Shown here: positions 34,769 through 44,548 of the stretch, one piece after another | Layout: the number at the start of each line of letters is the position of its first letter | How positions within the stretch are numbered: position 1 is the first letter of the stretch | Assembly (NCBI RefSeq): GCF_900101625.1 | Contig: NZ_FMYZ01000004.1 | Location: 1-61,410 of the forward strand | Origin: Cupriavidus sp. YR651 | GTDB taxonomy: Bacteria > Pseudomonadota > Gammaproteobacteria > Burkholderiales > Burkholderiaceae | Direction: 5' to 3' | Length of the DNA: 61,410 nt | Program-made: the position numbers and the translations under genes | The notes under the pieces: model-generated | What the model saw: only the letters and a program-made list of their open reading frames with translations | Told to the model about the DNA's origin: nothing | The model's database searches: none

Positions 34769-35938
34769 ATGGCGATGGCCATCGCACTCGTTGTCCTCGT
34801 CGTCGCTTCGGTGCTCTTTCATTTCCTGAGCCCGTGGTGGGCGACGCCGCTTGCGTCCAACTGGAAGCAGATGGACGACACGCTGACCATTACCCTGGTC
34901 ATCACAGGCATCTTCTTCATCGTCATCAACCTGTTCATCGGCTACATCGTCTGGCGTTACCGCCATCGCGAAGGGCATCGCGCGGCCTACCAGCCGGAAA
35001 ACCGCAAGATGGATCTCTGGCTGACCGGCCTGACCGCGGTCGGCATCATGGCGCTGCTGGCGCCCGGCCTGATCGTGTATGCCGACTACGTGCGGCCGCC
35101 GCGCGAGGCCATGGTGCTGGAAGTGGTGGGGCAGCAGTGGCAATGGGCGTTCCGTTTTCCGGGCAAGAGTGGCGAGCTCGGTACTTCGGATCCGCGCTTC
35201 GTCAACGCCGGCAATCCGCTCGGGCTGAATCCAGACGACCCGAACGGGCAGGACGATGTGATCGTGGTCGGCCCCGAGGTGCACCTGCCGCTCAATCGCC
35301 CGATCAAGGTGTTGCTACGCTCCAAGGACGTGCTGCATGACTTCTACGTGCCGCCATTTCGCGCACGGATGAACATGGTGCCGGGCATGGTGACGTCGTT
35401 CTGGTTCACGCCCACGCAGGCCGGCAAGTACGACATCCTCTGCGCGCAGCTCTGCGGCGTGGGGCACTACAACATGCGCGGGCATGTGGTGGTGGAGGAT
35501 CAGGCGGCCTTCGACGCGTGGCTGGCAAAGCAGCCGACGTTCGCGCTGACGATGGCGAAGAGCGCACCGCCGGTGGCGGCGCCCGGCACGGCGGCTACCC
35601 CGTCCGCCGCTGGCACGGACCTGGTCGAGCAGGGACGCGCGCTGGCCCAAAGCAAGGGCTGCGTCGGATGTCACAGCATCGATGGCAGCCCCGGTGTGGG
35701 GCCGACGTGGAAGGGGCTGTTCGGCAGCACGCAGGCGTTTGTCGATGGCAGCAGCGCGCCCGTCGACGATGCGTTCCTGAAAAAGGAAATCGAGGATCCG
35801 CAGGCCCGGGTCGTGAAGGGCTTCGGACCCCTGATGCCCAAGATGCCGGTGACCGATGCCGAAGTGGCGGCACTGTCCGCGTATATCCGTGCGCTGGGCA
35901 CCGGCGCCGCCGGGACGCCGCAGGCCGGCAAGCAGTGA
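34769..35938 (+). CDS. coxB: caa3-type cytochrome c oxidase subunit II with fused cytochrome c
   Basis: The product has 389 residues. Two membrane helices (about 38-60 and 85-106) are followed by the periplasmic CuA domain with ligands C225-x3-C229-x3-H233-x2-M236 (CAQLCGVGHYNM). An Ala/Pro linker then leads to a C-terminal cytochrome c domain with CVGCH (C298, C301, H302) and a Met ligand near MPKMP. This fusion defines caa3 oxidases, which take electrons from soluble cytochrome c. A strong GGAGGAGGG precedes the ATG. CACGGTGCCGTG, an inverted repeat, abuts this site at 34742-34753. It is the first gene of the operon. Confidence 0.95.
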   Translation: MAMAIALVVLVVASVLFHFLSPWWATPLASNWKQMDDTLTITLVITGIFFIVINLFIGYIVWRYRHREGHRAAYQPENRKMDLWLTGLTAVGIMALLAPGLIVYADYVRPPREAMVLEVVGQQWQWAFRFPGKSGELGTSDPRFVNAGNPLGLNPDDPNGQDDVIVVGPEVHLPLNRPIKVLLRSKDVLHDFYVPPFRARMNMVPGMVTSFWFTPTQAGKYDILCAQLCGVGHYNMRGHVVVEDQAAFDAWLAKQPTFALTMAKSAPPVAAPGTAATPSAAGTDLVEQGRALAQSKGCVGCHSIDGSPGVGPTWKGLFGSTQAFVDGSSAPVDDAFLKKEIEDPQARVVKGFGPLMPKMPVTDAEVAALSAYIRALGTGAAGTPQAGKQ

Positions 35939-35957
35939 CACAAAGCGGGAGGAAGAG

Positions 35958-37715
35958 ATGGCCTACGCCGATGATGCCGCCCACCACGGTCCGCAGAGTT
36001 TCTGGACGCGCTACGTCTGGAGCCAGGATCACAAGGTGATTGCCGTGCAGTACACCATCGTCGCCATCGTGGTGGGGCTGGTGGGCGTGGCGCTGTCCAA
36101 TCTCATGCGTTTGCAGCTGGGGTTTCCGGGCAAGTTCGATTTCATCGACGCCAACCGCTACTACCAGTTCGTCACCATGCACGGGATGATCATGGTGATC
36201 TACCTGCTGACGGCATTGTTCCTGGGCGGCTTCGGCAACTACCTGATCCCGCTGATGGTGGGCGCGCGCGACATGGTGTTCCCGTTCCTCAACATGCTGA
36301 GCTTCTGGGTCTACTTCCTGTCGGTGATCGTGCTGCTGGCCAGCTTCTTCGTTCCCGGCGGGCCAACCGGGGCGGGCTGGACGCTCTATCCACCACAGGC
36401 CATCCTGCCCGGCACGCCGGGCCATGAATGGGGCATCATCCTGATGCTGGTGTCGCTGGTGATCTTCATCGTCGCCGCGACGATGGGCGGCCTGAACTAC
36501 GTGACCACGGTGCTGCAGGCCCGTACGGAAGGCATGACGATGCTGCGCATGCCGCTGGCCGTGTGGGGCATCTTCATGGCGACGATCCTGGCGCTGCTGG
36601 CATTTCCGGCGCTGTTCGTGTCCGGCGTGATGATGCTGCTGGACAAGACGCTGGGCACCAGCTTCTTCATGCCCGCGATGGTGTCGATGGGCCAGCAGCT
36701 CAACTACAAGGGCGGCAGCCCGTTGCTGTTCCAGCATCTGTTCTGGTTCTTTGGTCACCCCGAGGTCTATATCGTGGCGCTGCCGGCGTTCGGCATCGTG
36801 TCTGACCTGGTCAGCGTGCATTCGCGCAAGAGCATCTTCGGCTACCGCACGATGGTCTGGGCGATCCTGGCCATCGGCCTGCTGTCCGTGGTGGTGTGGG
36901 CGCACCACATGTTCGTCAGCGGGATGAATCCGTATTTCGGCTTCTTCTTTGCCACGACCACGCTGATCATCGCGGTGCCCACGGCCATCAAGGTCTACAA
37001 CTGGGTCATCACGCTGTGGCGCGGCGATATTCACTTCTCGGTGCCGATGCTGTTTGCCATCGCGTTCATCAGCACGTTCGTGATCGGCGGCCTGACGGGA
37101 CTGTTCCTCGGCAACGTGAGCGTGGATATTCCGCTGTCCAACACGTATTTCGTGGTCGCGCACTTCCACATGGTGATGGGGGTATCGCCGATCCTGGTGG
37201 TGTTTGGCGGCATCTACCACTGGTATCCGAAAGTGACCGGGCGCATGCTGAACGACACGCTGGGCCGCATCCACTTCTGGGTGACGTTCGTTGGCACGTA
37301 CGCGATCTTCTTCCCGATGCACTACCTGGGCATTCTGGGCATGCCCCGCCGCTACTACGCCTACGACAACTACAGCTTTATCCCCGAGTCGGCGCATGTG
37401 ATGAACATGTATATCTCGATCGCGGCCTTCGTGGTGGCCACGGCGCAGTTGCTGTTTGTCTTCAACCTGATGTGGAGCCTGCGGCGCGGCCAGCCGGCCG
37501 GCCCGAACCCATGGCGCGCGGCGTCGCTCGAATGGCAGACCCCGCAGACGCCGCCCGAGCACGGCAACTGGGGGCCGCATCTGCCGGTGGCGCACCGCTG
37601 GGCCTATGCGTACAGCGTGCCCGGGGCCCCGGAAGACTTCATCGCGCAGAATGCGCCGCCTGATGCCGGCGGGGCCGAACCCGAACCGCATGCCAGCCGG
37701 GGAGCCGTAGCATGA
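35958..37715 (+). CDS. coxA: Cytochrome c oxidase subunit I
   Basis: At 585 residues with about twelve helices, this is the catalytic heme-copper subunit. Ligands and channel residues are visible: VTMHGMIM (low-spin heme His), FGHPEVYIVALP (CuB His cross-linked to Tyr, with the proton-channel Glu of A1-type enzymes), WAHHMFVSGM (two CuB His), and VVAHFHMVMG (heme His pair). It reduces O2 and pumps protons. It starts 19 bases after coxB with GGGAGGAAG and overlaps the next gene by four bases. Confidence 0.97.
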   Translation: MAYADDAAHHGPQSFWTRYVWSQDHKVIAVQYTIVAIVVGLVGVALSNLMRLQLGFPGKFDFIDANRYYQFVTMHGMIMVIYLLTALFLGGFGNYLIPLMVGARDMVFPFLNMLSFWVYFLSVIVLLASFFVPGGPTGAGWTLYPPQAILPGTPGHEWGIILMLVSLVIFIVAATMGGLNYVTTVLQARTEGMTMLRMPLAVWGIFMATILALLAFPALFVSGVMMLLDKTLGTSFFMPAMVSMGQQLNYKGGSPLLFQHLFWFFGHPEVYIVALPAFGIVSDLVSVHSRKSIFGYRTMVWAILAIGLLSVVVWAHHMFVSGMNPYFGFFFATTTLIIAVPTAIKVYNWVITLWRGDIHFSVPMLFAIAFISTFVIGGLTGLFLGNVSVDIPLSNTYFVVAHFHMVMGVSPILVVFGGIYHWYPKVTGRMLNDTLGRIHFWVTFVGTYAIFFPMHYLGILGMPRRYYAYDNYSFIPESAHVMNMYISIAAFVVATAQLLFVFNLMWSLRRGQPAGPNPWRAASLEWQTPQTPPEHGNWGPHLPVAHRWAYAYSVPGAPEDFIAQNAPPDAGGAEPEPHASRGAVA

Positions 37716-38380
37716 ACGCCGAATCGCTTGCGACCGACACGCCAGCCGGGGTCTTCCGCGTCTCGCGCGAATCGCCCGAGGGCGGCTCGACGGGCGGAGA
37801 CGCCACGCATGGTCATGGCACGCGCGCACCCGGCAGCATCGGGCTGTGGGTGTTCATGGGCGTGGTGACAGCGCTGTTTTCGCTGTTCCTGGCCGCGTAC
37901 GCGATGCGCATGGATAGCCCGGACTGGCAGCAAGTCACGCTGCCGTGGCAGGTCTGGCTGTCCACCGCATTGCTGGCGGGCGCCAGCGTGGCGATGCAGG
38001 TCGCCGTGCGCGCGGGCCGGGCCGGAAGGATGGTGCGTGCACGCCGCGCGTTGCGAATCGGCGGCCTGGGCGCAGCCGCATTCGTGGCCTCCCAGCTATG
38101 GGCCTGGCAAGCCCTCTATGCGCTGCACGTGGTGCCGGCCAACAACCCGGCCGGAAGCTTCTTCTACCTGCTGACGGCGATGCACGGGTTGCATATGCTC
38201 GGCGGGCTGGTGGGATTCGCGTTCGTCATGACGGACCGGGGCAGCGGCACGCGCACCGTGATGCGCATCGGCCTGTGCGCGCGCTACTGGCACTTCCTGC
38301 TCGCGGTCTGGATCGTGCTGCTTGCCGCGCTGGGCTGGCTGACGCCGGAAATCGTGCGCTATATCTGCGGCACCGCATAA
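37712..38380 (+). CDS. Cytochrome oxidase subunit III-like protein, first copy
   Basis: The 222-residue protein is a heme-copper oxidase subunit III relative with five hydrophobic helices. Family features are LYALHVVPANNPAGSFFYLLTAMHGLHMLGGLVG and the terminal YWHFLLAVWIVLL. A hydrophilic N-terminal extension of about 45 residues precedes the first helix. Its start overlaps coxA by four bases (ATGA). A second subunit-III gene follows after 11 bases. It has probably diverged in function from the classical subunit, perhaps as an additional stabilising subunit. Confidence 0.85.
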   Translation: MNAESLATDTPAGVFRVSRESPEGGSTGGDATHGHGTRAPGSIGLWVFMGVVTALFSLFLAAYAMRMDSPDWQQVTLPWQVWLSTALLAGASVAMQVAVRAGRAGRMVRARRALRIGGLGAAAFVASQLWAWQALYALHVVPANNPAGSFFYLLTAMHGLHMLGGLVGFAFVMTDRGSGTRTVMRIGLCARYWHFLLAVWIVLLAALGWLTPEIVRYICGTA

Positions 38381-38391
38381 GAGGGGAGGGA

Positions 38392-39105
38392 ATGACGATG
38401 TCCTCGCAAGCCACTTCGTCGACGCAACCGTCCCCGGGCGGGCTGGATCACATGCCGGAGGGCCTCAAGGGCCTGGTGGCCGACTGGTCGTCGGACCAGC
38501 GCGCGTTCAAGGTGTCGTGGGGCAAGGCCATGATGTGGATCTTCCTCCTGTCCGATACCTTCGTCTTCAGCTGCTTCCTGACCGGCTACATGACCGTGCG
38601 CATGTCCACCACGGTGCCCTGGCCGAATCCGAGCGAAGTCTTTGCGCTGCAGATCGGTGGCGAGCCTATTCCATTGATCCTGATCGCGATCATGACGTTC
38701 GTGCTGATCACCAGCAGCGGCACCATGGCGATGGCCGTCAACTTCGCCTACCGGCGCCAGCGCCGCGAATGCGCGCTGCTGATGCTGGCCACCGCCATAC
38801 TCGGCGCGTCCTTCGTCGGCATGCAGGCGTTCGAATGGACCAAGCTGATCGTCGATGAAGGCGTGCGGCCCTGGGGCAACCCGATGGGGGCGGCGCAGTT
38901 CGGCTCCACGTTCTTCATGATCACGGGCTTCCACGGCTTTCACGTGACCTGCGGCGTGATCTACCTGCTGGTGATCGCCAGCAAGGTCCTGCGCGGTCAT
39001 TACGAGGCGGGCGGCAACTACCAGGTGGTGGAGATCGCCGGGCTGTACTGGCACTTCGTGGACCTGGTCTGGGTGTTTATCTTCGCGTTGTTCTATCTCT
39101 GGTGA
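38392..39105 (+). CDS. coxC: Cytochrome oxidase subunit III, second copy
   Basis: The 237-residue product keeps the classical subunit III features: WGKAMMWIFLLSDTFVFSCFLTGY, FEWTKL (with the conserved Glu), GFHGFHVTCGVIYLL and the C-terminal YWHFVDLVWVFIFALFYLW. It supports proton uptake and stability of subunit I. The ATG at 38392 is preceded by GGGGAGGG; a second in-frame ATG lies six bases on. Two tandem subunit-III genes in one operon are unusual but known in some betaproteobacteria. Confidence 0.92.
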   Translation: MTMSSQATSSTQPSPGGLDHMPEGLKGLVADWSSDQRAFKVSWGKAMMWIFLLSDTFVFSCFLTGYMTVRMSTTVPWPNPSEVFALQIGGEPIPLILIAIMTFVLITSSGTMAMAVNFAYRRQRRECALLMLATAILGASFVGMQAFEWTKLIVDEGVRPWGNPMGAAQFGSTFFMITGFHGFHVTCGVIYLLVIASKVLRGHYEAGGNYQVVEIAGLYWHFVDLVWVFIFALFYLW

Positions 39106-39113
39106 GGCTGGCC

Positions 39114-39473
39114 ATGGCATCGACTCCCACCGCTCCCCCGCCCGACCCGGCGATACACGCGCCCGCGCACAGCGGCCAGCAACATCCGATCGGCCTGTAC
39201 CTGAAGGTGTGGGTCCTGCTGTTCATCCTGTCCACGATGTCATACATGGTGGACTACTTTCACCTGTCCGGTTACCTGCGCTGGTTCCTGATCCTGCTGT
39301 TCATGGCGTTGAAGGCGGGGCTGATCATCGCCGTGTTCATGCACATGGCGTGGGAACGCATGGCGCTGATCTGCGCCATCCTGCTGCCGCCGCTGTGCCT
39401 GCTGGTACTGGTGTGGCTGATGGCGGCCGAGGCAGACTACACTTTCCTCACGCGCGGCGTCTTCTTCCGTTGA
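39114..39473 (+). CDS. coxD: Cytochrome oxidase subunit IV-like (COX4_pro)
   Basis: This 119-residue protein has a Pro/Ala-rich N-terminal part and three hydrophobic helices (about 27-45, 55-75 and 83-102) containing KVWVLLFILSTMSYMVDYF and ALKAGLIIAVFMHMAWER. These are typical of small subunit IV of bacterial quinol and cytochrome c oxidases, which help CuB assembly. It follows coxC by 8 bases and closes the oxidase operon; a GTG at 39102 overlapping the coxC stop is an alternative start. Confidence 0.85.
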   Translation: MASTPTAPPPDPAIHAPAHSGQQHPIGLYLKVWVLLFILSTMSYMVDYFHLSGYLRWFLILLFMALKAGLIIAVFMHMAWERMALICAILLPPLCLLVLVWLMAAEADYTFLTRGVFFR

Positions 39474-39528
39474 AGCCGGGTTACACCCGGCCCAGCCGCG
39501 CGGCTCCCATGCGAGGAACCTGCCAGCC

Positions 39529-40749
39529 ATGCACGCCGCTACCGAAAGCATCCTGCTCTACAACCACGGCCGCGATCCCGAGCGGTTGACGCTCAAGCTG
39601 GCCGCCATCGCCGCAGACCCTTTTGCGTTCTTCCGTGGCACCAACCATCTCTATGCCGCATCGATGGCAACGGAGGCTGACCTGTTGCAGGCGCCCACCA
39701 CGTACGTCTGCGGTGACCTGCACGTGGAGAACTTCGGCACGTTCAAGGGCGACAACGGCCTGGTGTATTTCGACCTGAATGATTTTGACGATGCGATGGT
39801 GGCGCCACTGACGGTCGACGTGGTCCGGATGCTGTCGAGCGTGATGGTGGCCGGCGAACGGTTCGGGCTGTCCGAGCCCGATACCCGTGCCGCCTGCACG
39901 CACATGTTGTCGGAATACACGACCGCGCTGCGCGCCGGCAAGCCTCGCTGGGTGGAACGTGCCACGGCCATCGGACTGGTGGCCACGCTGCTGCGGCAGG
40001 TCAAGCGCCGCAAGCGCGGTGCGCTGCTGGCTTCTCGTACGGAGCTGCGTGATGGCCGGCGCCGGCTGGAGTTCGACCGCCACGCGATGCCCGCCGACAA
40101 GGCCGGGCGCCACAGTGGCATCGAGATCCTGGCGGAGTACTCGAAGCAGGAGCATCACGGCCATCGGTTCGTGGCGGAAGATGTGGCGAGACGCGTGGCC
40201 GGCGTCGGGAGCCTGGGGCTGGAACGCTATGTGGTGCTGGCGCATGAGCGGGACGTGCCGACCGCGCTCCGGCTGATCGATATCAAGCGCGCCGCGCCGA
40301 GCGCATGGGACCGCATGCCAAAGCGCAGTCAGCCGCGCTGGGGCAGCGACGCGCAACGCGTGGTGGCAATCCAGCAAGTCATGCAGGCCGCATCGCCGGC
40401 GCTGCTGTCCTATGTGCCGATGGGGAGCGCGTCATACGTCGTCAAGAGCCTGCAGCCGACGACCGATCGCGTCGACCTTGAGCATTGTCGCGACAAGGCC
40501 GCGTTGCAGGCGGTGCTGGCGACGATGGCGCACGCGGCGGCGTGGGCGCACCTGCGCGGCTGCGGCCATCATGCCGCGGACCGGATCGAACAGTTGCAGG
40601 ATTTTGCCGCGGGCGGGCGCTGGCAATCGACGGCACTGCGGCTGGCAAAGCACGGAAGGGACGTGTCGCTGGCGCAGTGGAGGGCGTACACCGAGGACTA
40701 CGGCATCGCGCGGGGCGCGGCCGAGAAGTTGGCCCGGAAGAAGAGGTGA
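39529..40749 (+). CDS. DUF2252 family protein
   Basis: The 406-residue protein belongs to DUF2252. It has the family signatures FFRGTNHLYAA, VCGDLHVENFGTFK and FDLNDFDDAMVAPLTVDVVRM, which resemble the catalytic and metal-binding loops of aminoglycoside-phosphotransferase-like kinases (GDLHxxN and D-F-D). Activity is unproven for the family. It lies 55 bases after the oxidase operon and may be read through from it, with no obvious metabolic link. The C-terminus is strongly basic. Confidence 0.85.
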   Translation: MHAATESILLYNHGRDPERLTLKLAAIAADPFAFFRGTNHLYAASMATEADLLQAPTTYVCGDLHVENFGTFKGDNGLVYFDLNDFDDAMVAPLTVDVVRMLSSVMVAGERFGLSEPDTRAACTHMLSEYTTALRAGKPRWVERATAIGLVATLLRQVKRRKRGALLASRTELRDGRRRLEFDRHAMPADKAGRHSGIEILAEYSKQEHHGHRFVAEDVARRVAGVGSLGLERYVVLAHERDVPTALRLIDIKRAAPSAWDRMPKRSQPRWGSDAQRVVAIQQVMQAASPALLSYVPMGSASYVVKSLQPTTDRVDLEHCRDKAALQAVLATMAHAAAWAHLRGCGHHAADRIEQLQDFAAGGRWQSTALRLAKHGRDVSLAQWRAYTEDYGIARGAAEKLARKKR

Positions 40750-40775
40750 TGTGAGGGGAGGTGCCGGGGCTGGCT

Positions 40776-40867
40776 GCCCTCCCCGCAGGGGGAGGGCGCC
40801 AACTGGCAGGGCGTCAGGCCTGCCGGGTGCGTCTGGAACGCGTCAGGAACGCGTCAAGCTTGCGTCA
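40776..40867. repeat. Hairpin and short tandem repeats between convergent genes
   Basis: GCCCTCCCC and GGGGAGGGC form a 9-bp stem at 40776-40797 without a T-run. Downstream, GGAACGCGTCA occurs twice in tandem (40835-40856), followed by a degenerate third 11-mer. The stretch separates the convergent DUF2252 and aldehyde dehydrogenase genes. Confidence 0.55.
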
Positions 40868-40910
40868 AGCTGGCGGGCCTGGCTTGCGAGCCAGGCGCCG
40901 CCGCACTGCA

Positions 40911-42338
40911 TCAAACCTGCGTAATAAACTTCGTCACCAGGTAGCCATCGAACGTTTCCTGGCCGCCTTCGCTGCCGATGCCCGAGTCCTTGATGCCGCC
41001 GAACGGGGTCTCGGCCAGCGCCATGCCGAAGTGGTTGACGTTGACCATGCCGGCTTCCAGCCCGCTCGACACCAGGTTGGCGGTCTTCAGGGAATTCGTG
41101 AAGACATACGACGCCAGGCCGAAAGGCAGGCTGTTGGCGCGGCGCAGGGCTTCCTCCGCATCCTTGAAGCGCGTCACCGGGGCCACCGGGCCGAACGGCT
41201 CGTCCACCATCAGCCTGGCATCGTCGGGCAGGTCCGTGACCACGGTCGGTGCGAAGAAGAATCCCTTGTCGCCGATGCGCGAACCGCCCGCCACGATCTT
41301 GCCGCCACGCTGGTTCGCGTCATCGAGGAACTGCTCCATCGACGCGATGCGACGCTCGTGCGCCAGCGGGCCCATCTGGGTGCCATCGTCCAGGCCATTG
41401 CCGACCTTGATCGATCCGATGACCTCGGTGAAGCGGGCCAGGAACTTGTCGTAGGCTTTTTCCTGCACATAGAAGCGCGTCGGCGAGACGCACACCTGGC
41501 CGGCGTTGCGCAGCTTGAAGCGCGCCAGCATCTCGGCGGCGGGCTCGATGTCGGCGTCGTCGAACACCAGCACCGGCGAGTGGCCGCCCAGCTCCATCGT
41601 CATGCGCTTCATGTGAGCGCCGGCCAGCGCGGCCAGCTGCTTGCCCACCGGCACCGAACCCGTGAAGGAGATCTTGCGCACGATCGGCGATTCGATCAGG
41701 TAAGTGGAGATTTCGCCGGGCACGCCCCAGACGATATTCAGCACGCCCGGGGGCAGGCCTGCATCGTGGAACAGGCGAGCCAGCGCGACCACGGCGCTCG
41801 GGGAGTCCTCCGGGCCCTTCAGGATCAGCGTGCAGCCCGCGCCCAATGCGGCGACGATCTTGCGGATGGCCTGGTTGAACGGGAAGTTCCACGGCGTGAA
41901 GGCGGCGCAGACGCCGATCGGTTCGCGCACGACGATCTGGCGCACGGCCGGGTTGCGCGGCGGGATCACGCGGCCATAGATACGGCGGGCTTCCTCGGCG
42001 TGCCATTCGGCGTGTTCGGCGCAGATCATGACTTCGCCAACGGCTTCGGCCAGCGGCTTGCCCTGATCCAGCGTGATGTCGCGGCCAATTTCCTTGGCGC
42101 GGGTGCGGGTCAGCTCCGCCACCTTGCGCAGGATCGCGGAACGCTCCAGCGGCGAGGTCTTCTTCCACGTCTCGAAGGCGCGCTGTGCGGCAGCCAGGGC
42201 ACGGTCCAGGTCCGCGCGGTTGGCGTGCGGCAGCTTGCCGAGGACTTCCTGCGTCGCCGGATTGATGACGTCCTGCTCGCGACGGTCCCCTCCCTTGATG
42301 AATTCCCCATCGATGTAGAGGGCGAGATCCTGATACAT
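40911..42338 (-). CDS. NAD(P)-dependent aldehyde dehydrogenase (semialdehyde dehydrogenase type)
   Basis: The 475-residue enzyme shows the ALDH core: [31 protein letters not shown] (cofactor), [19 protein letters not shown] with catalytic Glu, and [12 protein letters not shown] with nucleophile Cys. The overall pattern is closest to succinate- or alpha-ketoglutarate-semialdehyde dehydrogenases (GabD/AraE groups). In most of these KPAE appears where this protein has KGPE, a small change next to the cofactor site. GGAG precedes the ATG. Substrate is uncertain because no pathway genes flank it. Confidence 0.88.
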   Translation of the reverse strand: MYQDLALYIDGEFIKGGDRREQDVINPATQEVLGKLPHANRADLDRALAAAQRAFETWKKTSPLERSAILRKVAELTRTRAKEIGRDITLDQGKPLAEAVGEVMICAEHAEWHAEEARRIYGRVIPPRNPAVRQIVVREPIGVCAAFTPWNFPFNQAIRKIVAALGAGCTLILKGPEDSPSAVVALARLFHDAGLPPGVLNIVWGVPGEISTYLIESPIVRKISFTGSVPVGKQLAALAGAHMKRMTMELGGHSPVLVFDDADIEPAAEMLARFKLRNAGQVCVSPTRFYVQEKAYDKFLARFTEVIGSIKVGNGLDDGTQMGPLAHERRIASMEQFLDDANQRGGKIVAGGSRIGDKGFFFAPTVVTDLPDDARLMVDEPFGPVAPVTRFKDAEEALRRANSLPFGLASYVFTNSLKTANLVSSGLEAGMVNVNHFGMALAETPFGGIKDSGIGSEGGQETFDGYLVTKFITQV

Positions 42339-42634
42339 GCGTGTCTCCTGAGTGAGTTGGACGGCGCGCCGGGGCGGCGTGCCGCAAGCGGGTCGGGTCG
42401 AGAAACCGCAAGCTTAACGCGTTGGGGCGGTTCGCGCACAGGGCCTTCACCGGCCGCCGCGGACCTCGGTGGATCCCTGCCGCATTCCTGCCAGGCAGGC
42501 GGGCGGCGCGGCCGATAATCGGCCACCTCCGCCAGGCTTGTGAGGGCAGGTCCACGCGGACTAGACTGCCAGATTCCCACTCGTACGCGCACCGGCTCCC
42601 GCCATTTCCAGCGGCGCCTGACGACTTCCCCGCC

Positions 42635-44122
42635 ATGAAGCCTGACGCCAGACTGACCACGGGCCCGATCGGCCGGACCCTGCTGCTGTTTTCCCTGCCG
42701 GTGCTGGGCAGCAACATCCTGCAGTCGCTCAATGCGTCCATCAATTCGGTCTGGGTGGGCCGCTTCCTGGGTGAAGCGGCGCTGACCGCGACGTCCAACG
42801 CCAACATCATCCTTTTCTTCCTGCTGGGCGTGGTGTTCGGCATCAGCATGGCCAACACGATCATGATCGGCCAGGCGGTCGGCGCGCGCGACATCCATGA
42901 GGCGCGCCGCATCGTCGGCACCAGCACCACGTTTTTCGTGGGGTTATCCGTGCTCGCCGCCGTGCTGGGTTTCATCTTCACCCCGCATATCCTGACGGCG
43001 ATGCACACGCCGGCAGACGCCGCGCCGCTGGCCGTGATCTACCTGCGCATCATCTTCGTGGCGTTGCCGTTCATGTACTTCTACAACTTCGTGATGATGA
43101 CGCTGCGCGGCGCGGGGGATTCGCGCACGCCGTTCTACTTCATGCTGCTGTCGGCGATCCTGGACGTGGTGCTCAACCCGGTGCTGATCTTTGGCATCGG
43201 CCCCTTGCCGGCGCTGGGTATCGCGGGCTCCGCGCTGGCCACACTGATCGCGCAGATGACGAGCCTGGTGGCGATGATCGCGCTGCTCTACAAGCGCCGC
43301 CATTTCCTGCTGCTGCATCGGGAGCAACTGGCGCTGCTGAAGCCCGATCCGGCGATCCTGCGCGCACTGGTGAACAAGGGCTTGCCGATGGGATTGCAGA
43401 TGGTCGTGATCTCGTCGTCGGCCATCGTGATGATGTCGCTCGTCAATACCTATGGCTCGCAGACCACTGCGGCGTATGGCGTGGCGTCGCAACTGTGGAC
43501 GTACGTGCAGATGCCGGCGCTGGCCGTGGGCGCCAGCGTGTCGTCGATGGTGGCGCAGAACGTCGGCGCGGGATTGTGGGCGCGCGTGTCGCGTGTCACG
43601 CAAGTGGGCCTGCTGTTCAACGTAGCGATGACCGGTGCGCTGGTCGGACTGATCTACCTGTTCAACCGCCATTCGCTCGGCTTGTTCCTCGGCGATGACA
43701 GCACCGCCATCGGCATTGCGCAGCACATCAATATCGTGGTGCTCTGGTCGTTCATCCTCTTCGGCTTCACCATCGTCGTGTTCGGCACCGTGCGTGCCAC
43801 GGGTGCCGTGATGGCGCCGCTGCTCATCCTGTTCATCTCGATGTGGGTGATTCGCCTGCCGTTTGCATGGCTGCTCGGTCCGCATATCGGTGCGGAATCG
43901 ATCTGGTGGAGCTTCCCGCTAGGCTCGGTGGTATCCGTCGCGCTGGCGTTTGGCTACTACCGCTTCGGCAACTGGAAGCGCAGCCACATCCTGCCTGGTG
44001 CGCCGCACGCGCAAGCGGTGGGCCAGGCGCCGGATACGAGCATGGGCACGCCGTGCGAGGACGCGGATGGCACCGATGGCGCCGTCGAAGGCGTCAATGC
44101 GGCAGCGGCACCGCTGCGCTGA
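42635..44122 (+). CDS. MATE-family efflux transporter
   Basis: This 495-residue protein has twelve hydrophobic segments in two related halves, typical of MATE exporters. Recognisable are GPIGRTLLLFSLPVLGSNILQSL, TMIGQAVGARD and MVAQNVGAGLWARVSRV, the second-half counterpart. Such proteins expel cationic compounds by Na+ or H+ antiport. The C-terminal 40 residues are a hydrophilic Ala/Gly/Asp-rich tail. The ATG at 42635 has no strong ribosome binding site. It is divergent from the aldehyde dehydrogenase gene. Confidence 0.9.
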   Translation: MKPDARLTTGPIGRTLLLFSLPVLGSNILQSLNASINSVWVGRFLGEAALTATSNANIILFFLLGVVFGISMANTIMIGQAVGARDIHEARRIVGTSTTFFVGLSVLAAVLGFIFTPHILTAMHTPADAAPLAVIYLRIIFVALPFMYFYNFVMMTLRGAGDSRTPFYFMLLSAILDVVLNPVLIFGIGPLPALGIAGSALATLIAQMTSLVAMIALLYKRRHFLLLHREQLALLKPDPAILRALVNKGLPMGLQMVVISSSAIVMMSLVNTYGSQTTAAYGVASQLWTYVQMPALAVGASVSSMVAQNVGAGLWARVSRVTQVGLLFNVAMTGALVGLIYLFNRHSLGLFLGDDSTAIGIAQHINIVVLWSFILFGFTIVVFGTVRATGAVMAPLLILFISMWVIRLPFAWLLGPHIGAESIWWSFPLGSVVSVALAFGYYRFGNWKRSHILPGAPHAQAVGQAPDTSMGTPCEDADGTDGAVEGVNAAAAPLR

Positions 44123-44548
44123 TGCCACGCCGCGCCGAAACAAGCATCCACTTCTTCGCATGAGAGACATTCGCTGCGCGCCGTGCGGCGTCGCGGCGAA
44201 ACTGTAAGCCAACCGAAAGGCCCGCACCGCGCGCTTTTCCGTCTTGCCGCATCAGGCGGCGTCCTTCCCTTACGTTCACCTTTCGAGGCGCGCTTTCATT
44301 TGCCTTACATCGCGTGCGGCCTCGCGATGCGATGCATCACATCATGATGTATTGCCGAAAAACGCATGACGGTGGGCCTCATTGGGAAATACCCTAGACC
44401 CCAGACAAATGAAAGGCGGCTGAAAGATCGCGTCTCTACTGTTCGCACCATCGCGTCGAACGTGTACGTATCTGCGCGTTCGCAGTGTGGGGCGTCCGAG
44501 CCGGCGTGCCATGCGGTACCGCTTTTCATAACTTTGAGGAGATTCGTT
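44123..44548. promoter_or_regulatory. Leader region of the tctBA operon with palindromes
   Basis: About 425 bases hold no supported gene. GATGCATC (44331-44338) is directly followed by the perfect 12-bp palindrome ACATCATGATGT (44339-44350), about 200 bases before tctB. These may be an operator for a tricarboxylate regulator, but no TctD/TctE genes are adjacent. TTGAGGAGATT near 44534 contains the tctB ribosome binding site. Confidence 0.4.
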
